Source: Neomegalonema perideroedes DSM 15528 | GTDB lineage: Bacteria > Pseudomonadota > Alphaproteobacteria > Rhodobacterales > Rhodobacteraceae | DNA: 64,000 nt | Direction of reading: 5' to 3' | Assembly (NCBI RefSeq): GCF_000374145.1 | Contig: NZ_KB893654.1 | Coordinates: 330,221 to 394,220 of the forward strand | Part shown: positions 36,246-44,712 of the stretch, in pieces | Numbering within the stretch: position 1 is the stretch's first letter | Layout of the letters: every line of letters begins with the position of its first letter | Notes under the pieces: model-generated | What the model was told of the DNA's origin: nothing | Database searches by the model: none | Seen by the model: the letters and a program-made list of their open reading frames with translations, nothing else | Translations under genes and position numbers: made by a program

Positions 36246-37456
36246 GGGGAGGCGCTTTCCGTCTGATCGCCGATCAGCCCCGTGGCTCTGAGCGCCCGCG
36301 TCGCCGCCGTGGAGGCCCCCGCCCGCAGCTTCACGGCGAATCCGCCTTTGGCGACCTCTTCGCCCGCCACGAGGGGAATCTCGATGGGGTCGATTCCCGG
36401 CGCGCTGACCCGCAAAGCCCCTAAGCGCTGGCCTTGCTGAATCGGCGCGGGGGCGGGGCCCTGATAGACGATTTCAGCCTGAACCTGCTCGCGCGCGCCC
36501 ACCGGCGCCGTGAGGGTCAGAGGCTTCTCCACCACCAGCGAGACGCTCGGCTTTTCGCCGATCCAGACCTCGGCCTCGCCGACCTTCAGCCCCGGATGTC
36601 CGACGGTGAAGGTCTCGAATTCGCGAAAGCCCCAGTTGAGCAGGCGCTCCGCCTCCTGAGCGCGCTGATTCTCGCTGTCGAGCCCCGAGACCACCAGCGT
36701 CAGCCGCCGTCCGTCGCGCAGCGCCGAGCCGACGAGGCCGTATCCCGCCTCCTCGGTGTGGCCGGTCTTGAGGCCGTCCGCGCCGGGGACGCCTAAAAGC
36801 GGATTGCGGTTCGCCTGACGAATGTCCTCCCAAGTGAATTCGCGCTCGCCGTAGAAATGATAATATTCCGGGAAATCCGTCAGGATGCGCTCGGCGATGA
36901 TCGCCAGATCCCGCGCGCTCATCCGATGCTCGGGATGCGGCCAGCCGGTGGCGTTCATGAAGGTCGATTGCGACATGCCGAGTTCGCGGGCCTTGGCGGT
37001 CATGCGGACGGCGAAGGCCTCCTCGCTCCCGGCGATGGCCTCGGCGAGCACGATGCAGGCGTCGTTGCCCGACTGGATGATGACGCCGCGCAGCAGATCC
37101 TCGACGCGGATCTGGTCGTTCACCCGCACGAACATCTTCGAGCCGCCCATGCGCCACGCCTTTTCGCTGACGCGCAGCCGGTCGTCGAGATTCAGCCGCC
37201 CGGACTTCAGGCTCTCGAAGACGAGATAGGCCGTCATCAGCTTGGACATGGAGGCGGGCGGAATCGAGACGTCGGCCTCCTTCGAAAAGAGCACCGCGCC
37301 GGATGCATGGTCGATGAGCATGGCGGCTCGGGCGGCGGTCTCGAAAGGCGCGACTTCGGCGCGGGCGCTCCCCAAGGCGAGGGGGGCCGGGATGAGGACC
37401 GAAAGGGCCAGCGTCAGGCCGAGGCCCGGGCGCGCGGAAGGGGGGGCGTAGAGCAT
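36242..37456 (-). CDS. dacC: D-alanyl-D-alanine carboxypeptidase (PBP5/6 type)
   Basis: Class-C low-molecular-weight PBPs remove the terminal D-Ala from peptidoglycan stem peptides. The ~404-residue protein has a signal peptide. The SxxK motif is SMSK in IPPASMSKLMTAYL, SxN is SGN in IIQSGNDACIVLAE, and KTG is in GADGLKTGHTEEAGYGLVG. The C-terminal PBP5-type domain holds LKVGEAEVWIGEKPSVSLV. No clear C-terminal amphipathic anchor was identified. ATG 37456 has GGAG 10 nt upstream; a TTG at 37474 is in frame but falls near the upstream terminator. Confidence 0.94.
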   Translation of the reverse strand: MLYAPPSARPGLGLTLALSVLIPAPLALGSARAEVAPFETAARAAMLIDHASGAVLFSKEADVSIPPASMSKLMTAYLVFESLKSGRLNLDDRLRVSEKAWRMGGSKMFVRVNDQIRVEDLLRGVIIQSGNDACIVLAEAIAGSEEAFAVRMTAKARELGMSQSTFMNATGWPHPEHRMSARDLAIIAERILTDFPEYYHFYGEREFTWEDIRQANRNPLLGVPGADGLKTGHTEEAGYGLVGSALRDGRRLTLVVSGLDSENQRAQEAERLLNWGFREFETFTVGHPGLKVGEAEVWIGEKPSVSLVVEKPLTLTAPVGAREQVQAEIVYQGPAPAPIQQGQRLGALRVSAPGIDPIEIPLVAGEEVAKGGFAVKLRAGASTAATRALRATGLIGDQTESASP

Positions 37457-37472
37457 GAGGGGGCGGCTCCGC

Positions 37473-37505
37473 AAAAGAAGAACGCCGCGCCTGAAAGGCG
37501 CGGCG
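37473..37505 (-). terminator. Intrinsic terminator of the SPOR-protein gene
   Basis: On the minus strand CGCCGCGCCT pairs with AGGCGCGGCG around a 3-nt loop, followed by TTCTTCTTTT. It separates the SPOR-protein gene from dacC. Confidence 0.8.
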
Positions 37506-37559
37506 CTTGAATGTCGAGGCGGGGAGCGGGCGGAGGCCCGCCTCCCTTGAAGGTCGAGC

Positions 37560-38447
37560 TCAGCTGCGCACGAGGCGCGCGTCGCGATGGCCGAGGCCGC
37601 GGACGCGGTTCAGCGCCGCCCAGCCCTGACCCTGATCCAGCACCGGCCCGACGCGGACGCGGTACCAGGTGGCGCCGCGGACCTGAGCCGGCTCGACGAA
37701 AGCCTGCTCGCCGTAGGCGCTCAGCTGACGCACGAGGCGCTCGGCGTTGGCCGGGCGGGTGAAGGCGCCGACCTGAACGTAGAACGCGCCCGAGACGGAG
37801 CCCGCGCCGTAGCTCGGCGCGGCCGGAGCCGGATTATAGATCGGCGCCGGAGCGGCGGGCTGCGTGTAGCTGTAGCTCGGGGCGGCGGGCTGAGGAGCCG
37901 GCTGCGTGTAGCTGTAGCTGGGGGTCGAGGGCTGCGCGTAGCCGTAGCTCGGGGCGGCGGGCTGAGGAGCCGGCTGCGTGTAGCTGTAGCTGGGCGTCGA
38001 GGGCTGCGCGTAGCCGTAGCTCGGGGCGGCGGGCTGAGGAGCCGGCTGCGCGTAGCTGTAGCTGGGGGTGGAGGGCTGCGCGTAGGCGTAGCTGGAGGTC
38101 GAGCCGTAATCATAGCTCGGCTGAGCGTAGCCGCCCGAGGTCGACGCCGAATAATCGTAGGCGCCGCCGAGATAGGTGCTGGAGCCCGAGGGCTGCGCGT
38201 AGCTGTAGCTCGGGGTGGAGGCCGGGACGGGCTGGGCCGTCTGAGCCTGATCCAGATAATAGGGCTCGCTCACGCTGACGACCTGACCCACCTGCTGAGC
38301 GGGGGCCGGGGCCGGGGCGGCGTAAGGCGCGCCATAAGCCTGAGCGTAGTTCGGAGCGCCGTAATAGCCCTGAGCGGCCGCCGGTCCAGCGACGACGAGA
38401 GCCAGAGCCGCGACGCTCGTCGCGCGGATTCGTGCCTGCCTCGACAT
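37560..38447 (-). CDS. Exported SPOR-domain protein with Tyr/Pro/Gln repeats
   Basis: This 295-residue protein has a signal peptide (residues 8-25), a long Ser/Tyr/Pro/Gln-rich region at ~60-215, and a C-terminal SPOR domain at ~218-295 (FYVQVGAFTRPANAERL; ATWYRVRVGPVLDQGQG). SPOR domains bind denuded glycan strands at division sites. The middle region carries three near-identical 24-residue repeats of the YGYAQPSTPSYSYTQPAPQP type. The gene stands where many alphaproteobacteria have rlpA, just upstream of dacC, but no double-psi barrel domain is present. GAGGAGAAC precedes the ATG. Confidence 0.85.
   Translation of the reverse strand: MSRQARIRATSVAALALVVAGPAAAQGYYGAPNYAQAYGAPYAAPAPAPAQQVGQVVSVSEPYYLDQAQTAQPVPASTPSYSYAQPSGSSTYLGGAYDYSASTSGGYAQPSYDYGSTSSYAYAQPSTPSYSYAQPAPQPAAPSYGYAQPSTPSYSYTQPAPQPAAPSYGYAQPSTPSYSYTQPAPQPAAPSYSYTQPAAPAPIYNPAPAAPSYGAGSVSGAFYVQVGAFTRPANAERLVRQLSAYGEQAFVEPAQVRGATWYRVRVGPVLDQGQGWAALNRVRGLGHRDARLVRS
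37879..38094 (-). repeat. Three 72-bp tandem repeats inside the SPOR-protein gene
   Basis: Units begin at 37879, 37951 and 38023. The first two differ at a single base over most of their length; the third diverges near its end. Each encodes 24 residues, so copy-number change would keep the frame. Confidence 0.9.
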
Positions 38448-38520
38448 GATGTTCTCCTCATGCGTTATTCAGAGCCGCCATCGCGCGAGTTGTTCTGCTC
38501 GACGCCCGACGCGCAGCGAC

Positions 38521-38599
38521 GCGCCGCATGCGGAGTTTTAACATGATCTCCCCATGTGCGGCGCGGGGGGAGGATAACGTTGAACAAACAAACTTCCAA
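38521..38599 (-). promoter_or_regulatory. Promoter and leader hairpin of the SPOR-protein gene
   Basis: On the minus strand TTGGAA (38599-38594) and TATCCT (38576-38571) are separated by 17 nt, predicting a start near 38564. An 8-bp inverted repeat, gcgccgca at 38521 and tgcggcgc at 38557-38564, would put a hairpin at the very 5' end of the roughly 117-nt leader. Confidence 0.55.
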
Positions 38600-38656
38600 G
38601 GAATTTTAAACCTTAACCGCCGCAAGTTTGATTGATCTGAGACATATTTCCGGCGC

Positions 38657-38703
38657 AATCCCCCGGGGGCGAAGTTCGCAATGTGAACAGCGCCCCCGGG
38701 ATT
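38657..38703 (-). terminator. Hairpin downstream of ppa
   Basis: On the minus strand AATCCCGGGGGCG pairs with CGCCCCCGGGGGATT with a 2-nt bulge. It begins about 30 bp past the ppa stop. No T-tract follows, so it may be a processing or Rho-dependent end. Confidence 0.5.
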
Positions 38704-38733
38704 CTTACGGGAAACGAGGGGCTTCGCCCCGAC

Positions 38734-39276
38734 TCACGCCTTTTGAGAGACCGCCGCCACGCCGCGGGCGATGATCTCCTCGGCGGCGGCCTTATCGGCC
38801 CAACCTGAGACTTTCACCCATTTGCCCTTCTCAAGGGCTTTGTAGCTTTCGAAGAAATGCCTGATTCGATCCCGCTCGATCTGGGGCACGTCCTCAAGGC
38901 TCAGCACGTCGGCTTGGAAGGGGTCGATCTTCTCGACGGGCACCGCGAGGATCTTTTCGTCGCCGCCGCCTTCGTCCTCCATGCGCAGCACGCCGATGGG
39001 GCGGCAGCGGATGACCGAGCCCGGCGCGAGCGTCACTTGGGTGCGCACCAGCACGTCCACGGGGTCGCCGTCGTCGCCGAGGGTGTTGGGGATGAAGCCG
39101 TAGTTCGCCGGGTAGAACATCGCCGTGTTGACGATGCGGTCCACGAAGACCGCGCCCGAATCCTTGTCGATCTCGTATTTCACCGGAGCGCCGCCGTTCG
39201 CGCCGCCGGGGATCTCGATGACGACGTTCACGTCGGAGGGCGGATTCTTGCCCGCCGGAATCTTGGAGATGTCCAT
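38734..39276 (-). CDS. ppa: Inorganic pyrophosphatase (family I)
   Basis: Family I pyrophosphatase hydrolyses PPi and so drives biosynthetic reactions. The 180-residue protein contains [12 protein letters not shown] near the start, the KYEIDKDSG segment, and the signature [12 protein letters not shown] near residue 70 with the metal-binding Asp residues. [15 protein letters not shown] lies near the end. ATG 39276 is preceded by GGGAG; a longer frame to 39570 is rejected because it lacks homologous sequence and runs across the divergent promoter region. Confidence 0.95.
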   Translation of the reverse strand: MDISKIPAGKNPPSDVNVVIEIPGGANGGAPVKYEIDKDSGAVFVDRIVNTAMFYPANYGFIPNTLGDDGDPVDVLVRTQVTLAPGSVIRCRPIGVLRMEDEGGGDEKILAVPVEKIDPFQADVLSLEDVPQIERDRIRHFFESYKALEKGKWVKVSGWADKAAAEEIIARGVAAVSQKA

Positions 39277-39490
39277 GGTCGCTCCCTGAATTGCTGCGTG
39301 GCCGGGGCGGCGGGCGCCTCGCGGCGCGCGGTCCCCGGCGATGAAGGCGGCTTTCCTTCCGCCCCTCCTCCTTCGCGCCGGAGGCTCCGTCTGCGACAGA
39401 ATCTTGCTCAAACGCGGCGAGGCTTGGCGGTCGCGCGACTTTTCGGCTAAGCCATGGCGCGTTTCAAGCCCCAATCGAGAGAGATGACTC

Positions 39491-40369
39491 GTGTTCTTTG
39501 CGGATGGCGCCGCCTTTCGGGCGGTTCGGCGGAAGGCCGTGACCTTGTTCGGCATGTCGGGCGTGGGCAAGACGCGCCTCTCGACCTTGCTGCGCGAATC
39601 GGGCTGGCATCATTATTCGGCCGACCACCGGATCGGCGCCCATTATCTGCGCGAGGCGATCAACGAGGATCTCAAACGGCAGGTCATGGCGCTGCGGCGG
39701 CTGCGGCCTTTGCTGATGACCGATTCGATCCGCGTGGCGGCCAACATCACCTTCGACGATCTGTCGGCTTTGTCGGCGTGGCTCGGCAAGCCGGGAGACC
39801 CCGAGAAGGCGGGTCTGCCTTTCGCGGAATATCTCCATCGCCAGCGTCAGCATCGCTCGGCGGAGATCGGAGCCATGATGGACGTCGAGAGCCTGATCGT
39901 CCCGGTGCGCGAGGTCTACGGCTACGACCATGTGGTGGTCGACGCCAGCGGCAGCCTCTGCGAGGTGGTGGAGCCCGAGGCCCCCAACGACGCGGTGCTG
40001 CAATCGCTCGCGCGGGTGGGGGCTCTGCTCTACATCCGCGGCGACGAAAGCCATGAAGAGGAGCTGGCCCGCCGCTTCGCCAGAGCGCCTAAGCCTATGT
40101 ATTACGAAGAGAATTTCCTAAAGGCTAAATGGGCGGAGTTCAAGGCCGAGGCGGGAGTCGAGGACGCCGCCGTGGATCCCGACGAGTTCATCCGCTGGGG
40201 CTTTCGTCAGCTTCTGCGGCGGCGGATTCCGCGCTATCAGGCCATCGCCGACCGCTGGGGCTATCAGGTCGAGGCCGAAGAGGTCGCGGCGCTGCGCGAC
40301 GAGCAGGATTTCTCCGATCTCATGGCTGTGGCCATCGACCGGCGCCTCGCGCGGGAGAAACAAGACTAA
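39491..40369 (+). CDS. Conserved P-loop ATPase next to metA (function unknown)
   Basis: This 292-residue protein has a Walker A motif, [19 protein letters not shown], near residue 20. I recall similar proteins in Rhodobacterales, usually annotated only as ATPase; that link is from memory. Conserved-looking blocks are [42 protein letters not shown] and [13 protein letters not shown]. The start is GTG at 39491. The gene's last 30 bases, including the TAA stop, are the first copy of a 32-bp tandem repeat that continues past the gene. Nothing in the sequence tells the substrate. Confidence 0.8.
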   Translation: MFFADGAAFRAVRRKAVTLFGMSGVGKTRLSTLLRESGWHHYSADHRIGAHYLREAINEDLKRQVMALRRLRPLLMTDSIRVAANITFDDLSALSAWLGKPGDPEKAGLPFAEYLHRQRQHRSAEIGAMMDVESLIVPVREVYGYDHVVVDASGSLCEVVEPEAPNDAVLQSLARVGALLYIRGDESHEEELARRFARAPKPMYYEENFLKAKWAEFKAEAGVEDAAVDPDEFIRWGFRQLLRRRIPRYQAIADRWGYQVEAEEVAALRDEQDFSDLMAVAIDRRLAREKQD

Positions 40370-40453
40370 CCCGGCGCCTCGCGCGGGAGAAACAAGACTA
40401 ACCCGGCGCCTCGCGCGGGGAAAACAGGACGAACCCGGCGCCTTGCGCGCGGG
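40340..40453 (+). repeat. 32-bp tandem repeat spanning the ATPase gene stop codon
   Basis: Units start at 40340, 40372 and 40404, with a partial fourth at 40436. Units 1 and 2 are identical and both contain TAA at the same place; unit 3 differs at four positions and has lost the stop. The repeated part encodes the ATPase C-terminus RRLAREKQD. Confidence 0.95.
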
Positions 40454-40628
40454 CGGCGGCGGAGCAGGCCGCAGCCTGAGAGCGGGGCGGGGCGGGGGAG
40501 GGCGCAAGCGCCCTCTTGCCGTCGCGGCCCATCCGCGCCATCTTTCCCGGAAGCCCGCGGCGCGAAGCCGGGGGCCTTTTCATCTTCATCGCCGCTTCGC
40601 CCCGAGAAAGGGGCCTTCGAGGTTCGTC

Positions 40629-41654
40629 ATGCCTATCAGGATTCCCGCCCATCTTCCCGCCCGCGACGTGCTGGAGCGTGAGGGCGTGATGGTCATGACC
40701 GAGGATTTCGCGGCGCGTCAGGACATCCGGCCGCTTCAGATCGCGCTTTTGAACCTCATGCCCAATAAGATCCGCACCGAGACGCAATTCGCGCGTCTGG
40801 TCGGCTCCAGCCCGCTGCAGATCGAGCTCAGCCTGATGAGCGTGGACGGCTATGCGCCGCGCAACGTCTCGGCGGAGCATATGCTCAATTTCTATCAGCC
40901 TTGGTCCGAGCTTCAGGATCGGAAATTCGACGGGTTGATCGTCACCGGCGCCCCCATCGAGACCATGCCCTTCGAAGAGGTCTCTTACTGGCCCGAGCTG
41001 GAGCGCATCTTCGAATGGTCGCGGAGCAACGTGCATTCGCTTTTCAGCATCTGCTGGGGGGCTCAGGCGGCGCTGCGCCATTTCCACGGCACGCCTAAAC
41101 ATGAGCTGCCGCACAAGGCCTTCGGCGTCTACGACCATCGCAATCTCGCGCCTTCCTCGCATTATCTGCGGGGCTTCTCGGATGATTTCTCGATTCCCGT
41201 CTCGCGCTGGACCGAAGTCCGCAAAGAGGATCTGCCGCCGGATGCGGGCCTGCGCGTGCTGATGGAATCCGACGAGGCGGGCCTCTGCATGCTGGAGGAG
41301 CCGCATCTGCGGCGGCTCTATATGTTCAATCATATCGAATATGATTCGCAGTCCCTCGCGGAGGAATATCGCCGCGACGTCGAGCGCGGCGAGCCGGTCG
41401 CCGTGCCCGCCAACTACTTTCCCGACGACGATCCGACCCGCGAACCCAAGAACCGTTGGCGCAGCCACGCGCATTTGCTCTTCGGGAATTGGATCAACGA
41501 GGTGTATCAAACCACCTGGTTCGACATGTCGAAGATCGGTCAGAATCCGGAGGATTATCATGGGCGGGAAGAAGGACAAGAAGGCGGAGAAGGAGAAGGC
41601 TCCGGCTCAGGAGGCGCCTCCGCCCTCCGCGCCCGTCCTCGCCAAGCCGTTTGA
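40629..41654 (+). CDS. metA: Homoserine O-acetyltransferase (MetA family)
   Basis: MetA acylates homoserine in methionine synthesis. The 341-residue protein has the catalytic Cys142 in [14 protein letters not shown] and the His/Glu pair in MFNHIEYD near residue 235. Residue 111, known to decide acyl-CoA preference (Gly for succinyl, Glu for acetyl), is Glu in [15 protein letters not shown], so acetyl-CoA is predicted. Family members are ~305 residues. Here about 30 extra Glu/Gly-rich residues at the C-terminus are read from DNA that also encodes the start of ppk2 in another frame. GAGG lies upstream of the ATG. Confidence 0.93.
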   Translation: MPIRIPAHLPARDVLEREGVMVMTEDFAARQDIRPLQIALLNLMPNKIRTETQFARLVGSSPLQIELSLMSVDGYAPRNVSAEHMLNFYQPWSELQDRKFDGLIVTGAPIETMPFEEVSYWPELERIFEWSRSNVHSLFSICWGAQAALRHFHGTPKHELPHKAFGVYDHRNLAPSSHYLRGFSDDFSIPVSRWTEVRKEDLPPDAGLRVLMESDEAGLCMLEEPHLRRLYMFNHIEYDSQSLAEEYRRDVERGEPVAVPANYFPDDDPTREPKNRWRSHAHLLFGNWINEVYQTTWFDMSKIGQNPEDYHGREEGQEGGEGEGSGSGGASALRARPRQAV

Positions 41655-42501
41655 CGGGGCCATCACCCGCTATTTCGAGGAGCAGGCGCCGGAGGAGATC
41701 CGGAGCCTGATCCAAAACTCAGGGAAAGGCGCGATCCTTGATCCGGCCTATCCTTGGCGCGAGGAGATGAAGAAGAAGGAATATGAGGCCGAGCTGGAGC
41801 CCCTCCAGATCGAACTCGTGAAGATGCAGGCTTGGGCGCGCGATTCGGGCGCGCGGATCTGCGTGGTCTTCGAGGGCCGCGACAGCGCGGGCAAAGGCGG
41901 CTCGATCAAGGCGGTTTCGCAGAACCTCAATCCGCGCGGGGCGCGGGTCGTGGCGCTCGCCAAGCCCACCGAGCGCGAGGCGGGACAATGGTATTTCCAG
42001 CGCTACGTCGCGCATCTGCCGAGCAAAGGCGAGATCGCGCTCTTCGACCGCTCTTGGTATAATCGCGGCGTGGTCGAGCCGGTCATGGGCTTCTGCGCGC
42101 CCGAGCAGACCGAGGATTTCCTGCGCGCCGCGCCCGGCTTCGAGCGCATGCTGACCGAAGACGGCCTGATCCTCTTCAAATTCTGGCTGACCATGAGCCG
42201 CGGCGCGCAGATTCAGCGCTTCCTTGAGCGCGAGAGCGATCCCTTGAAGCAATGGAAGCTCTCGCCGGTGGACGTGGGCGGCCTCTCGAAATGGGACGAG
42301 ACCACCAAAGCCGCCGAGGAGATGCTTCGCCGGACCCATCGTCCGCCTTTGGCCTCATGGTGGGTCGTGAACTCCGAGGATCAGCGTCGGGCGCGGCTTC
42401 AGATCATCCGCGTGCTGCTCGCGGGGCTGCCCTATGAGAATAAGGACGAAGCCGTGGTCGGCGCGGCCGATCCGCGCCTGATCGCGCCGCCGGGCCTCTG
42501 A
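41560..42501 (+). CDS. ppk2: Polyphosphate kinase 2
   Basis: PPK2 transfers phosphate between polyphosphate and nucleoside di- or monophosphates. The 313-residue protein has Walker [17 protein letters not shown] near residue 102 and Walker [11 protein letters not shown] near 160. The lid region and [14 protein letters not shown] follow. One PPK2 domain is present, as in the class I enzymes. GGAGG lies 7-11 nt before ATG 41560. The first ~30 codons, rich in Lys/Glu/Pro, overlap the metA 3' end by 95 nt in a different frame. No adjacent polyphosphatase gene is visible. Confidence 0.94.
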   Translation: MGGKKDKKAEKEKAPAQEAPPPSAPVLAKPFDGAITRYFEEQAPEEIRSLIQNSGKGAILDPAYPWREEMKKKEYEAELEPLQIELVKMQAWARDSGARICVVFEGRDSAGKGGSIKAVSQNLNPRGARVVALAKPTEREAGQWYFQRYVAHLPSKGEIALFDRSWYNRGVVEPVMGFCAPEQTEDFLRAAPGFERMLTEDGLILFKFWLTMSRGAQIQRFLERESDPLKQWKLSPVDVGGLSKWDETTKAAEEMLRRTHRPPLASWWVVNSEDQRRARLQIIRVLLAGLPYENKDEAVVGAADPRLIAPPGL

Positions 42502-42667
42502 AGGCCCGGGCGGGAGGGGGCGCCTTCGCGCGCCGCCCTCAAGAATCGGGGAGAGACGCCGAAGCTCTTGGCGGAGAAGGGGAGTTTGTCATATCCTCTT
42601 CATGGAAAGCTTGGAGCCCGAGCGGGCTTGCGGCCTCGCCCTGTGCGCGGGCGACGGAGGGACGAAG

Positions 42668-43405
42668 ATGACGCAGCATTTCGGCCTGCCCCGGCCCCGG
42701 TTCTATGTGACCGAACCTCAGCCCTGCCCCTATCTCGAAGGCAGGCTGGAGCGGAAGGTGTTCACGCCGCTGCATGGCGAAGCCGCGGCGATGTTGAACG
42801 ACGAATTGTCCCTCAACGGCTTCCGGCGCAGTCAGAAGGTGGCCTATAAGCCGCAATGCGCCGGCTGCGACGCCTGCGTTTCGGTGCGGGTTCCGGTCGC
42901 GCGCTTCACGCCCACCCGGACCCAGCGCAAGATCCTCAACCGCAATTCGGGCTTTCTGCGCGAGAGCCGTCCGCCCCGCGCCACCGAAGAGCAATATGAG
43001 CTCTTCCGGCGTTATCTTCAGGCCCGCCACCACGACGGCGCCATGGCCGACATGGACGATTACGAATTCGCCGCCATGATCGAAGACACCACCGTGCGCA
43101 GCCGCATGGTGGAGTATCGCGACCCCGAGGACGGATCTCTGCTGGCCGCCTGTCTGACCGACGGCCTCGCGGACGGGCTCTCGATGGTCTACAGCTTTTA
43201 TGATCCCGACCGTCCCGAAGCGAGCCTTGGGGCCTATGCGGTGCTGGATCACATCCGCCTCGCCGGAGAAGAGGGGCTGCCCCACGTCTATCTCGGCTAT
43301 TGGATCGAGGGCAGCCGGAAGATGTCCTATAAGACCGCCTATCAGCCGCTGGAGCTTCTGACGCCCTTCGGCTGGCGGCCTTGGACTCCGCCCGCCGCGC
43401 CTTGA
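42668..43405 (+). CDS. bpt: Aspartate/glutamate leucyltransferase (Bpt/Ate family)
   Basis: Bpt conjugates Leu from leucyl-tRNA to proteins with N-terminal Asp or Glu, marking them for ClpS-ClpAP. The 245-residue protein has the N-terminal ATE region with CPYLEGRLERKVFTPL and the Cys-rich CAGCDACVSVRVPV, and the C-terminal acetyltransferase-like fold with VYSFYDPDRPEASLGAYAVL and YLGYWIEGSRKMSYKTAY. ATG 42668 has a strong GGAGGG 6-7 nt upstream; an earlier ATG at 42602 is less likely. A bidirectional terminator follows. Confidence 0.94.
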   Translation: MTQHFGLPRPRFYVTEPQPCPYLEGRLERKVFTPLHGEAAAMLNDELSLNGFRRSQKVAYKPQCAGCDACVSVRVPVARFTPTRTQRKILNRNSGFLRESRPPRATEEQYELFRRYLQARHHDGAMADMDDYEFAAMIEDTTVRSRMVEYRDPEDGSLLAACLTDGLADGLSMVYSFYDPDRPEASLGAYAVLDHIRLAGEEGLPHVYLGYWIEGSRKMSYKTAYQPLELLTPFGWRPWTPPAAP

Positions 43406-43434
43406 TTCCTCTGAGTTTCCGGCTTTCCGAACGT

Positions 43435-43466
43435 CGAAAGGGCCGCCCTGATGGGGCGGCCCTTCG
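43435..43466. terminator. Bidirectional terminator after bpt
   Basis: gggccgccc pairs with gggcggccc around tgat, extended by cgaaa and ttcg, followed by GGTTTT on the plus strand. It serves the convergent bpt and PEP-CTERM-like genes. Confidence 0.85.
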
Positions 43467-43493
43467 GTTTTCGTCCGGAGAGGACAGGCGCGC

Positions 43494-44489
43494 TCAGGCG
43501 GCGCGGCCGCGGCGGCTGCGCAGAGCCAGCGCGCCGAGCGCGACGGCGAAGAAGGCGAGGCCGCCCGGAACCGGAACCTGTCCGCCCGAAGACGAAGAGG
43601 AGTTTCCGCCTGAGGAGGAGGAATTCCCGCCCGAGGAGGAGCCGCCGCTCGAAGAAGAGGAGGACGAACTCGACGAGGAGGAGGAGGACGAGGACGAAGA
43701 CGAGGAGGAGGACGAAGACCCGCCTTGACCGAAGGGCAGATAGACCGTGCCGTTGATCACGTCGTTGCCGCAGGTCTGAGTCCATTGGGTCTGGAAGCGC
43801 TCGCCGAGGAGGCCGCCGTCGTCGAAGGAGAAGGTCAGCGAGTCGCCGAGCACCGAGGTCCAGGTGCCGGTCCCGAGGACCTCGACGCCGTGATAATTGG
43901 CGACCTCGTCGTAAACGCCCGTGCGGACGCTGCCGGTGCTCAGATTGGCGTCGGTGATCTTCAGAAAGCGCACCGTGCCTGAATTTCCGCTCGGATTGGC
44001 CTCGATGTCGAGGGCGTAGCTCCATCCGGTCATCCGGTCGGTTTGGCCGAGGCTCTGGGGCGCGCCGAACAGCAGGTCTCCATAGCCGATCTGGCTATTG
44101 GCGCGGCCCGCGAAGGCGGTCGAGACGCTGATGCTCAGCATGCCGTCCGAGGCGCGGGTGGCGGTCAGCGAATCGACGGAGTACATCGAACCGCCGTAGA
44201 TGTCGGCGTTGCGCTGCATCGGCGCGGCGGGGCCCCAATAGGTGTCCTGCAGGGTGAAGCTGCTGACGATCGAAGCGCCGCTCGACGAATTCGACGAACC
44301 GGAGGAGCTTGAGGAGCTCGACGAGCCGGAAGATCCGCCGCTCGAATGAGGAGAGACCCAGCCGCCGCCGATTCCCGCCGAGACGGAGCCGCCGAAGAGG
44401 CTGTTGAAATCCAGAAGGGTGGCCTTGGAGGCGCCGGTCGACGCGAAAGTCATGACGGCGGCGGCGACAAGAGAGCGCCAGGTGTTCAT
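43494..44489 (-). CDS. Poly-serine protein with PEP-CTERM-like sorting tail (paralogue 1)
   Basis: This 331-residue exported protein has a signal peptide (MNTWRSLVAAAVMTFASTGA), a short Ser/Gly tract at ~45-70, a beta-rich core at ~75-250, a run of about 27 serines, and a tripartite tail: QVPVPGG, hydrophobic LAFFAVALGALAL, basic RSRRGR. This resembles PEP-CTERM/VPLPA-type exosortase substrates. Core blocks VSSFTLQDTYWGPAAP and CGNDVINGTVYLPF recur in the next gene, a tandem paralogue. The core matches no domain I know. No exosortase is in the window. Probably a surface or matrix protein. Confidence 0.82.
   Translation of the reverse strand: MNTWRSLVAAAVMTFASTGASKATLLDFNSLFGGSVSAGIGGGWVSPHSSGGSSGSSSSSSSSGSSNSSSGASIVSSFTLQDTYWGPAAPMQRNADIYGGSMYSVDSLTATRASDGMLSISVSTAFAGRANSQIGYGDLLFGAPQSLGQTDRMTGWSYALDIEANPSGNSGTVRFLKITDANLSTGSVRTGVYDEVANYHGVEVLGTGTWTSVLGDSLTFSFDDGGLLGERFQTQWTQTCGNDVINGTVYLPFGQGGSSSSSSSSSSSSSSSSSSSSSSSSGGSSSGGNSSSSGGNSSSSSGGQVPVPGGLAFFAVALGALALRSRRGRAA
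43648..43728 (-). repeat. Serine-codon tract in paralogue 1
   Basis: About 27 consecutive Ser codons, mainly mixed TCC and TCG rather than one repeated codon, followed by SG-rich spacers. Mixed codons suggest the tract is kept at the protein level rather than being a recent slippage product. Confidence 0.85.
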
Positions 44490-44651
44490 TTCATCTTCTC
44501 CCGCAAGAGGCGTCCCGATCTCAGGCGCTGCGAACCCTTCGGATGCGGCCTGAACGGGACGCGTCCTTCGCGCCCCTTCGCAAGCCCTGTCCGCAAGGAG
44601 TATCCGCGCGATCCCCTAACGGAGGCGTAAAAAGGACCGTTAACGCGCCGC

Positions 44652-44684
44652 AAAAGCCGAAAGGCCGCCTCTTGCGAGACGGCC
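44652..44684 (-). terminator. Intrinsic terminator between the two poly-serine genes
   Basis: On the minus strand GGCCGTCTC pairs with GAGGCGGCC (one G-T) around GCAA, followed by TTTCGGCTTTT. It ends the paralogue 2 transcript, so the two genes are transcribed separately. Confidence 0.82.
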
Positions 44685-44712
44685 CACCGGAGAGAAGAGG
44701 AAGAGAGGAGGA

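Noticed and set aside
37879-38094. CRISPR-like array
   Set aside because: The 72-bp units are contiguous, in frame and coding, with no spacers.
43623-43735. Simple-sequence contingency locus in the poly-serine tract
   Set aside because: The codons are mixed rather than a uniform repeat unit, so slippage-driven phase variation is not supported.
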